A stretch of 62,781 nucleotides of DNA from Candidatus Gastranaerophilales bacterium (GTDB taxonomy: Bacteria; Cyanobacteriota; Vampirovibrionia; Gastranaerophilales; Gastranaerophilaceae). Shown piece after piece: positions 37,980 through 47,101 of the stretch (positions within the stretch are counted from its first letter, which is position 1; each line of letters opens with the position of its first letter). The notes below the pieces were generated by a model. That model ran no database searches. It was not told where the DNA came from and was given only the letters and a program-made list of their open reading frames with translations. Where the stretch lies: contig CANRMD010000007.1 in assembly GCA_947631645.1 (NCBI GenBank), positions 1 through 62,781 on the forward strand. The letters are read 5' to 3'. Both the position numbers and the translations under genes were made by a program.

Positions 37980-39643
37980 TGAGAAGCGACGAAATTAAAC
38001 AAGGGCTTGAAAGAACCCCGCATCGTTCACTTTTATACGGAACCGGTATGAGTGAACAACAAATGAATAAAAGATTTATAGGTATAGCAAGCAGTTTTAG
38101 CGATTTAGTTCCGGGACACTCGGGAATGCGTGACTTGGAACGTCAAATCGAAAAAGGTATACACACAGGAGGCGGTCAGGCATTTATATTCGGTGTCCCC
38201 GCTATTTGTGACGGAATTGCAATGGGACATAGCGGAATGAATTATTCTCTGCCGTCACGCGACCTTATCGCCGATTGTATAGAATCAGTTGCTAATGCCC
38301 ATAAATTAGACGGATTAGTACTTTTAACAAATTGCGATAAAATTACTCCCGGTATGATTATGGCGGCTGTAAGACTTGATATACCTTGCATTGTTGTAAC
38401 AGCAGGTCCGATGCTTGACGGAAAATGCCATAACAATACTTTAACTATGATTAGAGGAACTTTTGAAGCAGTAGGCAAATTCTCCAACGGAGAAATTGAT
38501 GAAAAATTATTAAAAGAAATGGAAATCACTTCATGCCCTTCTGCGGGTGCATGTCAAGGCTTATATACTGCAAATACAATGGCATGCCTTACGGAAGTTA
38601 TGGGAATGAGTCTGCCTTATTGTGCAACAGCATCGGCAGTAAGTGCAAAGACAAAACGTATTGCATTTGATTCAGGTGTTATCATCAATGAATTGATTGA
38701 AAAAGAGATACGTCCGTCATCAATTATAACAAAAGACTCAATTAGAAATGCAATAATAGCGGACTTAGCAATGGGCGGTTCAACAAATTCCATATTACAT
38801 TTGCTGGCTATAGCAAATGAAGCCGGAGTTGATATAACATTAAAAGACTTTGAAGAATTAAGTTTTAAAGTACCGCAAATAATAAAGCTTGACCCGTCTG
38901 CCGCAAAAACAATGACAGATTTAGATAATGCAGGAGGAATTCCCGCTGTTTTAAAAACGTTATGGGGTAATATAAAAGAATTAACTGATACAAAAGGTGT
39001 ATCGGGCATAAAATTATCACAAATAGCACAGGCTGATATATGGTGTGATAATGAAGTAATCCGTCCCGTATCAGATCCTATCACATCAAACCCGGGGTTG
39101 GCTGTTTTACATGGCAATCTTGCTCCTGATGGTGCCGTTGTAAAAATTTCGGGTGTAGCAAATGAATGCCTTGAATTTACGGGAAAAGCAAAGACTTTTG
39201 ATTCCGAAGAAGATGCAATGAAAGCCATTATGGATGATAAAATAAAAGCGGGAGATGTTGTTGTCATTCGCTATGAAGGGCCTAAAGGCGGACCGGGGAT
39301 GAGAGAAATGCTTTCTCCGACTTCCGCTATCGTCGGAAAGGGATTAGGAAGCAAAGTTGCATTAATTACTGACGGAAGATTTTCAGGCGGAACAAGAGGA
39401 CTTTGTATCGGACATATATGTCCTGAAGCTCCGGCAGGTGGTGTAATCGGCGTTATAAAAGACGGTGATGAAATTTATATAAACATATTAAGACGTGAGT
39501 TGACTTTAAAAGTCGATGAAACAGAAATACAAGAAAGACTTAAATCATTCACACCTCAACCGTCTAAGGTTAAAAAAGGATACTTAAAACGTTACCAATC
39601 GGTTGTTTCTTCTTCTGATAAAGGAGCAATTACAAGTATTTAG
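37979..39643 (+). CDS. ilvD: Dihydroxy-acid dehydratase
   Basis: This Fe-S enzyme makes 2-ketoisovalerate and 2-keto-3-methylvalerate. The 554-residue protein has the N-C-D-K-I-T-P-G-M signature, the Cys motif [17 protein letters not shown] and [11 protein letters not shown]. Iron-sulfur dehydratases of this family are oxygen-sensitive, so its fusion into an operon with an oxygen-scavenging flavodiiron protein is logical. It ends immediately at the convergent queE stop. Confidence 0.96.
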   Translation: MRSDEIKQGLERTPHRSLLYGTGMSEQQMNKRFIGIASSFSDLVPGHSGMRDLERQIEKGIHTGGGQAFIFGVPAICDGIAMGHSGMNYSLPSRDLIADCIESVANAHKLDGLVLLTNCDKITPGMIMAAVRLDIPCIVVTAGPMLDGKCHNNTLTMIRGTFEAVGKFSNGEIDEKLLKEMEITSCPSAGACQGLYTANTMACLTEVMGMSLPYCATASAVSAKTKRIAFDSGVIINELIEKEIRPSSIITKDSIRNAIIADLAMGGSTNSILHLLAIANEAGVDITLKDFEELSFKVPQIIKLDPSAAKTMTDLDNAGGIPAVLKTLWGNIKELTDTKGVSGIKLSQIAQADIWCDNEVIRPVSDPITSNPGLAVLHGNLAPDGAVVKISGVANECLEFTGKAKTFDSEEDAMKAIMDDKIKAGDVVVIRYEGPKGGPGMREMLSPTSAIVGKGLGSKVALITDGRFSGGTRGLCIGHICPEAPAGGVIGVIKDGDEIYINILRRELTLKVDETEIQERLKSFTPQPSKVKKGYLKRYQSVVSSSDKGAITSI

Positions 39644-40318
39644 TTATTTTACGTTTAAAAATTTATGTACTTGCGGAATTAATCTCACATTTTCATATTG
39701 TGAGATTAATTTATAATATATTTTATTTATAAATTCCGAATTTACTGAGAGTTTATTTTTGTCCGTTTTAGGTTGAAGTACAATTACAAGATTATACTTT
39801 TTTGCAATATTTATAAATTGATTAATTTCATATCGGGTAATATTTTCATCAAAAACTACTTTTAAAAATATTTCTTTTTTGTGATTTACTGCAATATCAA
39901 TAAATTTCTGATGTTCTTTAAATGTATTTTTATTGCCCGTTGCAGACGGCAATTTTATATCCGTTGAAACAATATCAACTAAATCAACAATTTCGGATAA
40001 ATTTTCATAAAGAGTACCGTTTGTTTCAAGATATATTCTTTTGTTTACTTTAGGTAACAGTTCTTTCAAGAAATCAACGTTTAATAAAGGTTCTCCTCCT
40101 GTTAAACTTACAGAATGTATATTTTTTGAAGTATTTATAATATCTTGAAGTTCAGAAACGCTGTATTCTCTAGAATTTGTTTTAAAATCAGTATCACAAT
40201 ATTTGCACTTTAAATTGCATGAAGAAAAACGGACAAATAATTGATTAACTCCGATATAAGGACCTTCGCCCTGTATAGATTCAAAGATTTCATTAATATA
40301 TGCTTTATTTTTCATCAT
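39644..40318 (-). CDS. queE: 7-carboxy-7-deazaguanine synthase
   Basis: This radical SAM enzyme of queuosine synthesis converts 6-carboxytetrahydropterin to 7-carboxy-7-deazaguanine. The 224-residue protein begins with E-S-I-Q-G-E-G-P-Y-I-G and has the cluster motif C-N-L-K-C-K-Y-C-D-T-D-F near residue 35 and S-L-T-G-G-E-P-L-L. It overlaps the dnaJ-like gene by 14 bases. Other que genes are not in the window. Confidence 0.93.
   Translation of the reverse strand: MMKNKAYINEIFESIQGEGPYIGVNQLFVRFSSCNLKCKYCDTDFKTNSREYSVSELQDIINTSKNIHSVSLTGGEPLLNVDFLKELLPKVNKRIYLETNGTLYENLSEIVDLVDIVSTDIKLPSATGNKNTFKEHQKFIDIAVNHKKEIFLKVVFDENITRYEINQFINIAKKYNLVIVLQPKTDKNKLSVNSEFINKIYYKLISQYENVRLIPQVHKFLNVK
39677..39711 (+). 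terminator. Terminator-like hairpin for ilvD, embedded in queE
   Basis: AATTAATCTCACA (39677-39689) pairs perfectly with 39699-39711 (13 bp, nine-base loop), 34 bases after the ilvD stop and inside the 3' coding part of queE. The tract after it is A/T-rich rather than a clean T-run. Confidence 0.5.
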
Positions 40319-41348
40319 TCATATCACTTCTAATGTCATTATTTGCGATATCTTTAAGTTGGGAATACAACTCTTTTTCCTTATCTGAGAGTATTTGAGG
40401 CAGTTTTATATAAACCGTAATTATAATGTCGCCTCTTCTTGTTTTTGATTTATTATAAAGCCCCAGCCCTGAGAGCTTCAATTTTTGACCTGAAGAAGTC
40501 ATTGGAGGAATTTTAACCGTAATCGTTTCATCCATAATTTTAATCGGAATATCTGCTCCAAGAGCTGCTTCATACGGAGTAACGGGCAAATTACAATATA
40601 TATCAGACATGACTATTTCAAAATATTGATTTTTTTCAATATTAACTATTAAATATAAATCTCCGTCTTTTCCTCCGTTTAAGCCTTTATTTCCCTCATT
40701 TTTTATTCTTACTTTAGACCCTTGTTTGACTCCTTTTGGAATTTTTACGTTAATTTTTTTCTGAATGGAAATTTGTCCCGTACCGTTGCACATAGGACAT
40801 ACAGAGGCATTAATGAACATTCTTCCGCCGCAATTTGGACAAGGCTCCGTATGTAATATATTAACTTTTCTGTTTGTACCCTTTAGTGCTTCAAAACATG
40901 ATAAATTAATATCAAGCTTAATATCTTCACCGTTAACGGGCGTTTTATGTTCATTTTTTACTTTTTGTTGTTTGGATGAATGAAACAGACTATCAAGAGC
41001 CTCATTTATAGAATGAGAAAATGATTCAGCCTTTTCTGAATTCTTTTTTGCTCTCAATATTGCTTCTTCATATAAATTTCTGTCAGTTTGTTTATTTTCG
41101 AATTCTTTTTTAATTTTTTCTTTGAAAAATCCGTTAATTGCGTCATATTTTCTGCGTTTTGATTCACTGGATAATATTTCATAAGCTTCTTGAATTTCTT
41201 TAAATTTTTCTACATCCGCTTTGTTCCCCGTAACATCAGGGTGACATGTTCTTACAAGTTTGCGGTAAGAAACTTTAATTTCTTCCTGAGAAGCATCAAT
41301 TTTCACATTTAATATGTTATATAAATTTTTATTATAATAATTTACCAA
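40305..41348 (-). CDS. DnaJ-family co-chaperone with half zinc finger
   Basis: This 347-residue J-domain protein has H-P-D at about residues 36-38 and a substrate-binding beta region from about 145. Only two of the four CxxCxG repeats of canonical DnaJ are present (C-P-N-C-G-G and C-P-M-C-N-G-T-G, about 175-195). Its G/F-rich linker is replaced by a Lys/Glu/Ser stretch. It thus lies between DnaJ type A and CbpA type B. No dnaK or grpE is nearby. queE overlaps its end. Confidence 0.88.
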   Translation of the reverse strand: MVNYYNKNLYNILNVKIDASQEEIKVSYRKLVRTCHPDVTGNKADVEKFKEIQEAYEILSSESKRRKYDAINGFFKEKIKKEFENKQTDRNLYEEAILRAKKNSEKAESFSHSINEALDSLFHSSKQQKVKNEHKTPVNGEDIKLDINLSCFEALKGTNRKVNILHTEPCPNCGGRMFINASVCPMCNGTGQISIQKKINVKIPKGVKQGSKVRIKNEGNKGLNGGKDGDLYLIVNIEKNQYFEIVMSDIYCNLPVTPYEAALGADIPIKIMDETITVKIPPMTSSGQKLKLSGLGLYNKSKTRRGDIIITVYIKLPQILSDKEKELYSQLKDIANNDIRSDMNDEK

Positions 41349-41443
41349 TGTTGCTCTCCTTATTTAATTTTACGGAAGAGTTAAAAAATATCAAATATTT
41401 TTTATCTATTATATAATTATTTTAAAAAGATTGGGGGATAATC

Positions 41444-42691
41444 ATGGAACTCGACGTAATAAGCCAAACTGATAAAGAAGTAGCAGAACTGATTAAAGAA
41501 GAATTAAAAAGACAGCAAAACACAATAGAATTAATTGCAAGCGAAAATTTTACATCAAAAGCGGTTATGGCGGCTTGCGGGAGTGTGTTAACAAATAAAT
41601 ATGCAGAGGGAAAACCTTATAAAAGATATTATAACGGTTGTGAAAATGTTGATAAAATTGAAGAATTAGCCCAAGAACGTGCTAAAAAATTGTTTAATGC
41701 AGAGCATGCCAATGTACAACCGCACAGTGGTGCTCAAGCTAATATGGCAGTATTTTTATATGCACTAAAACCCGGTGATACAGTAATGGGTATGGATTTA
41801 TCTAACGGCGGACACTTGACCCACGGTTCGCCGGTGAATTTTTCAGGATTATATTTTAATGCCGTTTCGTATGGGATAAACGCAAACGGGGATATTGATT
41901 ATGAAAATGTAAGAGAACTTGCACTTAAACACAGACCTAAATTAATAATATGCGGAGCAAGTAATTATTCAAAAATAATAGATTTCAAAAAATTCAGAGA
42001 AATAGCCGATGAAGTAGGGGCCCTTTTGATGGCGGATATAGCACATATTGCGGCACTTGTAGCAACGGGTTTACATCCAAGTCCTTTTCCTTATGCAGAT
42101 TTTGTAACTACAACTACCCATAAAACCCTACGAGGCCCAAGAGGCGGGATAATTATGTGTAAAGAAAAACACGCTCAAGGTATTGATAAAGCGGTATTCC
42201 CCGGAATTCAAGGCGGACCTTTAGAACACATAATTGCAGGTAAAGCAGTTGCTCTTAAAGAAGCTCTTTCTGATGAATTTAAAACGTACGCTAAACAAGT
42301 AGTCTTAAATGCAAAAGCATTGGCTAAATCTCTTATGGATGAAGGTCTTGATATTGTCGGAAACGGAACCGACAATCACTTAATGACGTTAGATTTAAGA
42401 AAAGTCAACAAAACAGGTAAAGATATAGCAAATATTTTAGAATTGGTAGGTATAACCGCAAACAAAAATACGGTTCCTAATGACCCTCAAAGCCCGTTTG
42501 TAACCAGCGGAGTAAGACTCGGTTCTCCCGCAGTTACTACAAGAGGTTTTAAAGAAGCCGATATGACAGAAGTAGGTAAAATTATTGCTGAAGCAGTTAA
42601 AATCTCCGATACAAAAGATGAGGCAAAAATTAAAGAACTTCGTGAACGCTCTTTAAAACTTTGTGAAAAGTATCCCTTATATAAGGACTAG
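41444..42691 (+). CDS. glyA: Serine hydroxymethyltransferase
   Basis: This PLP enzyme transfers the serine hydroxymethyl group to THF. The 415-residue protein has E-L-I-A-S-E-N-F, the PLP Lys in [14 protein letters not shown] and the [10 protein letters not shown] near the C-terminus. A TATAAT at 41412-41417 is a plausible -10. It opens a plus-strand run that reaches the gerM-like gene at 52.5 kb. Confidence 0.96.
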   Translation: MELDVISQTDKEVAELIKEELKRQQNTIELIASENFTSKAVMAACGSVLTNKYAEGKPYKRYYNGCENVDKIEELAQERAKKLFNAEHANVQPHSGAQANMAVFLYALKPGDTVMGMDLSNGGHLTHGSPVNFSGLYFNAVSYGINANGDIDYENVRELALKHRPKLIICGASNYSKIIDFKKFREIADEVGALLMADIAHIAALVATGLHPSPFPYADFVTTTTHKTLRGPRGGIIMCKEKHAQGIDKAVFPGIQGGPLEHIIAGKAVALKEALSDEFKTYAKQVVLNAKALAKSLMDEGLDIVGNGTDNHLMTLDLRKVNKTGKDIANILELVGITANKNTVPNDPQSPFVTSGVRLGSPAVTTRGFKEADMTEVGKIIAEAVKISDTKDEAKIKELRERSLKLCEKYPLYKD

Positions 42692-42693
42692 TT

Positions 42694-43755
42694 ATGACAT
42701 TTTTTCAATTAAATATTATAGGAGCAGTAATAGCATTTATCTTAGGCGTATTTTTAGTACCGATAGTTATTGCTTATTCGGAAAAAAAAGGATTACTTGA
42801 TGAACCTAATGAACGAAAAATTCATTCTCATCCTATTCCGAGATTAGGTGGAATTGCCATCTGGGTTAGTTCCATACTTGCATTTTTATCTGTTATAATG
42901 CTTAGTTATTATCCGCACAGGTCTTTGTTATCAGGTTTATTCTTAGGCAGTTCTTTAATATTTTTATTGGGTCTGATTGATGATATATACGGACTTGAGG
43001 CAAAATTTAAATTTACAATTCAAATAACAATAGCTTCTATTGTATTTTTCCTCGGAGTAAAAATAACAAGCATATTTATTCCGTTTATAGGATTAGTGGA
43101 ACTCCCCGCCATATTATCTTTTTTGGGAACAATAGCGTGGATTGTCGGAATTAGTAATGCAGTAAACTTTATTGATGGTGTTGACGGTTTAGCGGGAAGC
43201 GTTATAACCGTAAGTTCAGTTACTTTGGCATTAATTGCCGTTGCTCCGTCAGATTTTGTAAGTTCATTAATAGCTTTTATTCTCGCTGGTTCAATGCTCG
43301 GGTTTTTAACTTATAATTTTCATCCCGCAAAGATTTTTATGGGAGATTCCGGAGCACTTTTCGGAGGTTTTTTACTTGCAACCTTGTCAATACTATATCA
43401 AATGAAAACTCCGGATATTAAAATGTATGTTCCGCTTTTGATATTAGCTGTTCCTATAATTGATATAACTTTTTCATCGCTAAGACGTATATTAAAAGGG
43501 ACTTCACCTTTTGTTGCCGATTCTGAGCATATACATCATAAACTTTTACACTTGGGCTTATCACAAAATAAAGCAGTTTTAATATTGGTGATTTTTTCTA
43601 TAATAATGGGTGGACTTGCTACATTTATTGCCGATTCAGATACAACTAAATATTTTTTATTTGCCATAATTATCTCATCTGTTATGATAATATTAAACAG
43701 ACTTGCAAAAACAGGTGAAGGGAAAGAAACCAATGACAGTAAAGAAAATAGTTAA
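42694..43755 (+). CDS. wecA: Undecaprenyl-phosphate GlcNAc-1-phosphate transferase (WecA/TagO family)
   Basis: This polytopic enzyme loads the first sugar on the lipid carrier for O-antigen or teichoic-type glycans. The 353-residue protein has about ten hydrophobic helices, the D-D-I-Y-G-L motif near residue 90, N-F-I-D-G-V-D-G-L-A-G and H-I-H-H-K-L-L-H-L-G-L-S. Two bases after glyA. The real def start lies inside its 3' end. Confidence 0.9.
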   Translation: MTFFQLNIIGAVIAFILGVFLVPIVIAYSEKKGLLDEPNERKIHSHPIPRLGGIAIWVSSILAFLSVIMLSYYPHRSLLSGLFLGSSLIFLLGLIDDIYGLEAKFKFTIQITIASIVFFLGVKITSIFIPFIGLVELPAILSFLGTIAWIVGISNAVNFIDGVDGLAGSVITVSSVTLALIAVAPSDFVSSLIAFILAGSMLGFLTYNFHPAKIFMGDSGALFGGFLLATLSILYQMKTPDIKMYVPLLILAVPIIDITFSSLRRILKGTSPFVADSEHIHHKLLHLGLSQNKAVLILVIFSIIMGGLATFIADSDTTKYFLFAIIISSVMIILNRLAKTGEGKETNDSKENS

Positions 43756-44323
43756 ATACGGCACAGCTTCTTTAAGAGAAAAGTCAAAAGAAGTACATAA
43801 AATATCAAAAAAAATACAAATATTGGTTGAAGACCTTTATGATACACTATATGCTTTAAACGGAGTAGGTCTTGCCGCCCCTCAAATCGGAGAAAATTTA
43901 AGAGTTTTTGTTATCGATGTAGGAACAGATCCAAAAACAATGAACCCGATTACATTCATTAACCCTAAAATATTAAAAAAAGAGGGAGCTGTAAATTCAT
44001 ACGAGGGCTGTTTAAGTTTTCCCGAAGCATATACAAACGTCAGAAGATACAAGTATGTAAAAGTTAAAGCCCTTGATATAAAAGGCAGACCGTTTATTAT
44101 GGAAGCTAAAGACGGCTCACTTCTTGCAAGAGCAATTCAGCATGAATTTGACCACCTTGACGGTATTTTATTTATAGATCATTGCAGAAATCGTTTTGAA
44201 GCGGATAAAATTTTAAATGAAAAGGGGCTAAATCCTGTAGATGCTAATTATTTACTCGATGAAAAAGAACTAGAAGATGAAATTTTAAAAAATCCCGCTC
44301 CGGAGGAAAAACAGGTTGATTAA
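43733..44323 (+). CDS. def: Peptide deformylase
   Basis: The enzyme removes the N-formyl group from nascent proteins. The 196-residue protein has G-V-G-L-A-A-P-Q-I-G, E-G-C-L-S-F-P and the metal-binding Q-H-E-F-D-H-L-D-G. The ATG at 43733 is preferred to a longer in-frame start at 43703 because GGGAAAG precedes it and it gives the standard N-terminus. It overlaps wecA by 23 bases and fmt by eight. Confidence 0.95.
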   Translation: MTVKKIVKYGTASLREKSKEVHKISKKIQILVEDLYDTLYALNGVGLAAPQIGENLRVFVIDVGTDPKTMNPITFINPKILKKEGAVNSYEGCLSFPEAYTNVRRYKYVKVKALDIKGRPFIMEAKDGSLLARAIQHEFDHLDGILFIDHCRNRFEADKILNEKGLNPVDANYLLDEKELEDEILKNPAPEEKQVD

Positions 44324-45281
44324 AGTTATATTTATGGCAACTCCCGATATTGCCGTTAAAAGTCTTGATGAATTACACAAAAATAAAGATATTGAGCTCT
44401 TGGCAGTTGTAACTCAGCCTGACAGACCAAAAGGAAGAGGCAATAAAATTACCCCTCCTCCCGTTAAAGAATTTGCAATTAATCATAATATCAAATGTTT
44501 TCAAACGGAAAAAATCAGTAAAGATAATGAATTAATTAAGGAACTAAAAACTTTAGAACCCGATTTTTTTGTAACATTTGCTTTCGGGCAGATACTATCT
44601 CAGCAAGTTTTAGATATTCCGAAAATAGCAACGGTAAATCTCCATGCATCTTTATTACCTAAATACAGAGGGGCTAATCCCATTCAAAGATGTATTTATA
44701 ACGGCGATATAAAAACGGGAATTACCACAATGCTTACCGTACTTGAGCTTGATGCGGGTGATATTTGTGAAACTCAAGAAATTAATATATCCGAGAATAT
44801 GACAAATATTGAACTTGAAAATATTATAAGTGAAAAATCACCTAAATTAATATGTTCAACGTTAAACGGGCTGTATACAAATACTCTTAAACCAAAAAAA
44901 CAAGATATTAACGGAGTCAGCATTGCACAAAAATTTATTAAACACGACGGGCTAATAAACTGGAATAATTCTGCAAAATCTATTCACAACCAAGTAAGAG
45001 CAATGGTAGATTTTCCATGTGCTTACACATATTTAAACGGTAAAATGATTAAAATAATGGAAACAAGACTGCTTTCGGTTAAATCAAATTTTTCGGAAGG
45101 AGAAATAGTCTGTGTATCAAAAGAGGGAATACAAACTGCTTGCAAAGACGGTTCTTGTATTTTAATTACAAAGGTTAAACCCGAAAGTAAAGGACTTATG
45201 AATGCTTATGATTATGCAAACGGTGCAAAAATAAAGCCTAATACAAAATTTGGAGAACAACAATGCAGCAAAGAGGTATAA
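44316..45281 (+). CDS. fmt: Methionyl-tRNA formyltransferase
   Basis: The enzyme formylates initiator Met-tRNA. The 321-residue protein starts M-I-K-V-I-F-M-A-T-P-D-I-A-V, and the catalytic set is V-N-L-H-A-S-L-L-P-K-Y-R-G-A-N-P and L-D-A-G-D-I. The start codon is TTG, with GGAGG nine bases upstream in the end of def. The def-fmt pair is the classical arrangement and identifies this as the true fmt, distinct from the paralogue at 19.9 kb. Confidence 0.95.
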   Translation: MIKVIFMATPDIAVKSLDELHKNKDIELLAVVTQPDRPKGRGNKITPPPVKEFAINHNIKCFQTEKISKDNELIKELKTLEPDFFVTFAFGQILSQQVLDIPKIATVNLHASLLPKYRGANPIQRCIYNGDIKTGITTMLTVLELDAGDICETQEINISENMTNIELENIISEKSPKLICSTLNGLYTNTLKPKKQDINGVSIAQKFIKHDGLINWNNSAKSIHNQVRAMVDFPCAYTYLNGKMIKIMETRLLSVKSNFSEGEIVCVSKEGIQTACKDGSCILITKVKPESKGLMNAYDYANGAKIKPNTKFGEQQCSKEV

Positions 45282-45631
45282 GAGGTGCTATAACAGTAAA
45301 TTCTAATAATATTGAAGAGATAAAAAACGCTGTTATTGAACTTATAAACAAAATAAAAGAACAAAATAATTTCAAAGAGGAAGATATTTCTCACGTTATT
45401 TTTACTATGACCGATGATTTAAATTGTGTATATCCCGCTAAAATTGCCCGCGAAAACTTCCCGAAATGGAAATATGTTCCGATGGTATGTTTTAATGAGA
45501 TGAAAATAGAAAATTCGCTTGAAAAATGTTTAAGAATATTAATCGTTATAAATACCGAACTTGCTCAAAACTGCATAAATCATGTATATTTAAAAGGTGC
45601 TGAAGTTTTAAGAAAAGATTTAAAAAAATAA
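45263..45631 (+). CDS. aroH: Chorismate mutase (AroH class)
   Basis: The enzyme converts chorismate to prephenate. The 122-residue trimeric AroH-type protein opens with R-G-I-R-G-A-I-T-V, has T-x-D-L-x-x-x-Y-P-A and the R in C-L-R-I-L-I-V, and ends in Y-L-K-G-A-E-V-L-R-K-D. It overlaps fmt by 19 bases and the next gene by one. Confidence 0.93.
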   Translation: MQQRGIRGAITVNSNNIEEIKNAVIELINKIKEQNNFKEEDISHVIFTMTDDLNCVYPAKIARENFPKWKYVPMVCFNEMKIENSLEKCLRILIVINTELAQNCINHVYLKGAEVLRKDLKK

Positions 45632-46791
45632 TGAAAATACTGATAACAGGCTCAAATATTAATGCTTTTTTAACCGCAAAATTTATTAAAACACAAAACC
45701 CTCAATACGATATTTACGTTACAACGGAAGAAGTATGCCCCGATAAATCGTATACAGCTATAAATATATCCGAAAATGACATTAATGAAATACGAAATTT
45801 TATAAAATACAATCAAATAGATTTTACAATATCAATGTCAGGATACTCAATAATAAACGGGCTTGCGGACGTATTAAAAAAAGAACAGTTCCCTGTTTTC
45901 GCACCTATGGCGGAAGCTGCAAGGGTAACTTTTTTTAACAGTATTGCAAAAAAAATAATGTATAAACTTAAAATAAACACACCAAGATTTGGTATATTTG
46001 ACAGAGAAAATACCGCTCTTGATTATGTCAGGCGTTCAACCTTTCCCATTGATATTTTAAATGATTTTACTTTAATTGAAAAAATAAGAACAACTTGTAA
46101 ATCTTTTCCAAAAGCAAAAGAGGCATTACAAAAAATATACGAAAATTCAAACGAAAAAATAATAATTGAAAATTATATTAATTCTAATCCTATAAACATA
46201 TATTTTGTAACTGACGGCTTCAATGCCTTACCGTTAATATATCTTGAAAGGAAAGAAAATAATTATTGCACACAAATAACAGCTCCGGATAAAAATATAA
46301 GTGAAGAAATCCTTATACATATTATGAGAAATGTCATCTATCCTTTAATTGATGATATTGCAAAGTATACAAACAGTTACTCCGGTATTATCGGGCTAAA
46401 ACTAAAGCTTGAAAACAATAATTATCAAATACTTGAGTTTTATAATAATTTTGATAATTATGATTATCAGGCATTTTTATCTGTGCTAAATGAGAATTTA
46501 TGCTCGATTTTTTACGATACCGCAAACGGTTCGTTAGTAGATAATTACAATTATATTAAGCTTTCAGACTGTTTTTCATATACCGTTGCAATAAATAAAG
46601 AAAAAATAAATATTCAAAATGAACTATATGAAGAGGATGAATTTTTTATAAGCGAAGATAAAAATAACATTATTATAACAAGCAATGCCTTAACAATAAA
46701 TAAGGCAAAGGAAAAAATATTAAATCTTATCGAGCCTATCTGCAGTAAAGAAATAATAAAAACTATACAAAAAGAGGAAATTAAAATTTGA
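45631..46791 (+). CDS. PurD-like ATP-grasp protein, divergent
   Basis: This 386-residue protein resembles phosphoribosylamine-glycine ligase: an N-terminal Rossmann-like start K-I-L-I-T-G-S-N and the segment F-A-P-M-A-E-A-A with N-S-I-A-K-K-I-M and I-N-T-P-R-F at about 90-120, equivalent to the PurD F-G-P-x-x-x-A-A and A-K-x-x-M motifs. The ATP-grasp loops are poorly conserved (for example E-F-Y-N-N-F-D-N-Y-D near residue 270 instead of E-x-N-x-R-F-G-D-P-E). It may be a ligase with altered substrate or a dead paralogue. It sits between aroH and ylxR with one- and four-base overlaps. Confidence 0.65.
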   Translation: MKILITGSNINAFLTAKFIKTQNPQYDIYVTTEEVCPDKSYTAINISENDINEIRNFIKYNQIDFTISMSGYSIINGLADVLKKEQFPVFAPMAEAARVTFFNSIAKKIMYKLKINTPRFGIFDRENTALDYVRRSTFPIDILNDFTLIEKIRTTCKSFPKAKEALQKIYENSNEKIIIENYINSNPINIYFVTDGFNALPLIYLERKENNYCTQITAPDKNISEEILIHIMRNVIYPLIDDIAKYTNSYSGIIGLKLKLENNNYQILEFYNNFDNYDYQAFLSVLNENLCSIFYDTANGSLVDNYNYIKLSDCFSYTVAINKEKINIQNELYEEDEFFISEDKNNIIITSNALTINKAKEKILNLIEPICSKEIIKTIQKEEIKI

Positions 46792-47054
46792 AACCGGACA
46801 GAAAATTTTTAAGACAATGTGCATGCTGTAAAGAATACAAAGATAAAAACGAATTAATAAGAATTACAAAATATAATAAAACAGGCGAGATTATATTAAA
46901 TAATAATAACGATGTAACGGGACGCTCTTGTTACATATGCAAAAATGCACAATGTATAGAAACCGCTTTAAAAAAGAAGAAAATAGAATTATGCCTAAAG
47001 GCAAAAACCGAAGAAAAATTAAAAGAAGCTTTATACACTGTACTTAAAAAGTAA
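46788..47054 (+). CDS. ylxR: YlxR/RnpM family RNA-binding protein
   Basis: This 88-residue protein carries the family features: R-Q-C-A-C-C-K near residue 10, L-I-R-I-T-K, and G-R-S-C-Y-I-C at about 45-51. Its location just before infB is the classical position. YlxR/RnpM binds RNase P RNA in Bacillus. The start is TTG at 46788 with GAGGAAA upstream, overlapping the PurD-like gene by four bases. Confidence 0.9.
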   Translation: MKPDRKFLRQCACCKEYKDKNELIRITKYNKTGEIILNNNNDVTGRSCYICKNAQCIETALKKKKIELCLKAKTEEKLKEALYTVLKK

Positions 47055-47101
47055 ATTGTGTTACAACTATATTATGGTTGTTTTTAAAATAGGGAAAAAT
47101 A

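Noticed and set aside
43703-43732. Longer def start overlapping wecA by 53 bases
   Set aside because: The ten extra residues are Lys/Gln-rich and not part of the deformylase fold; the ATG at 43733 has its own ribosome-binding site.
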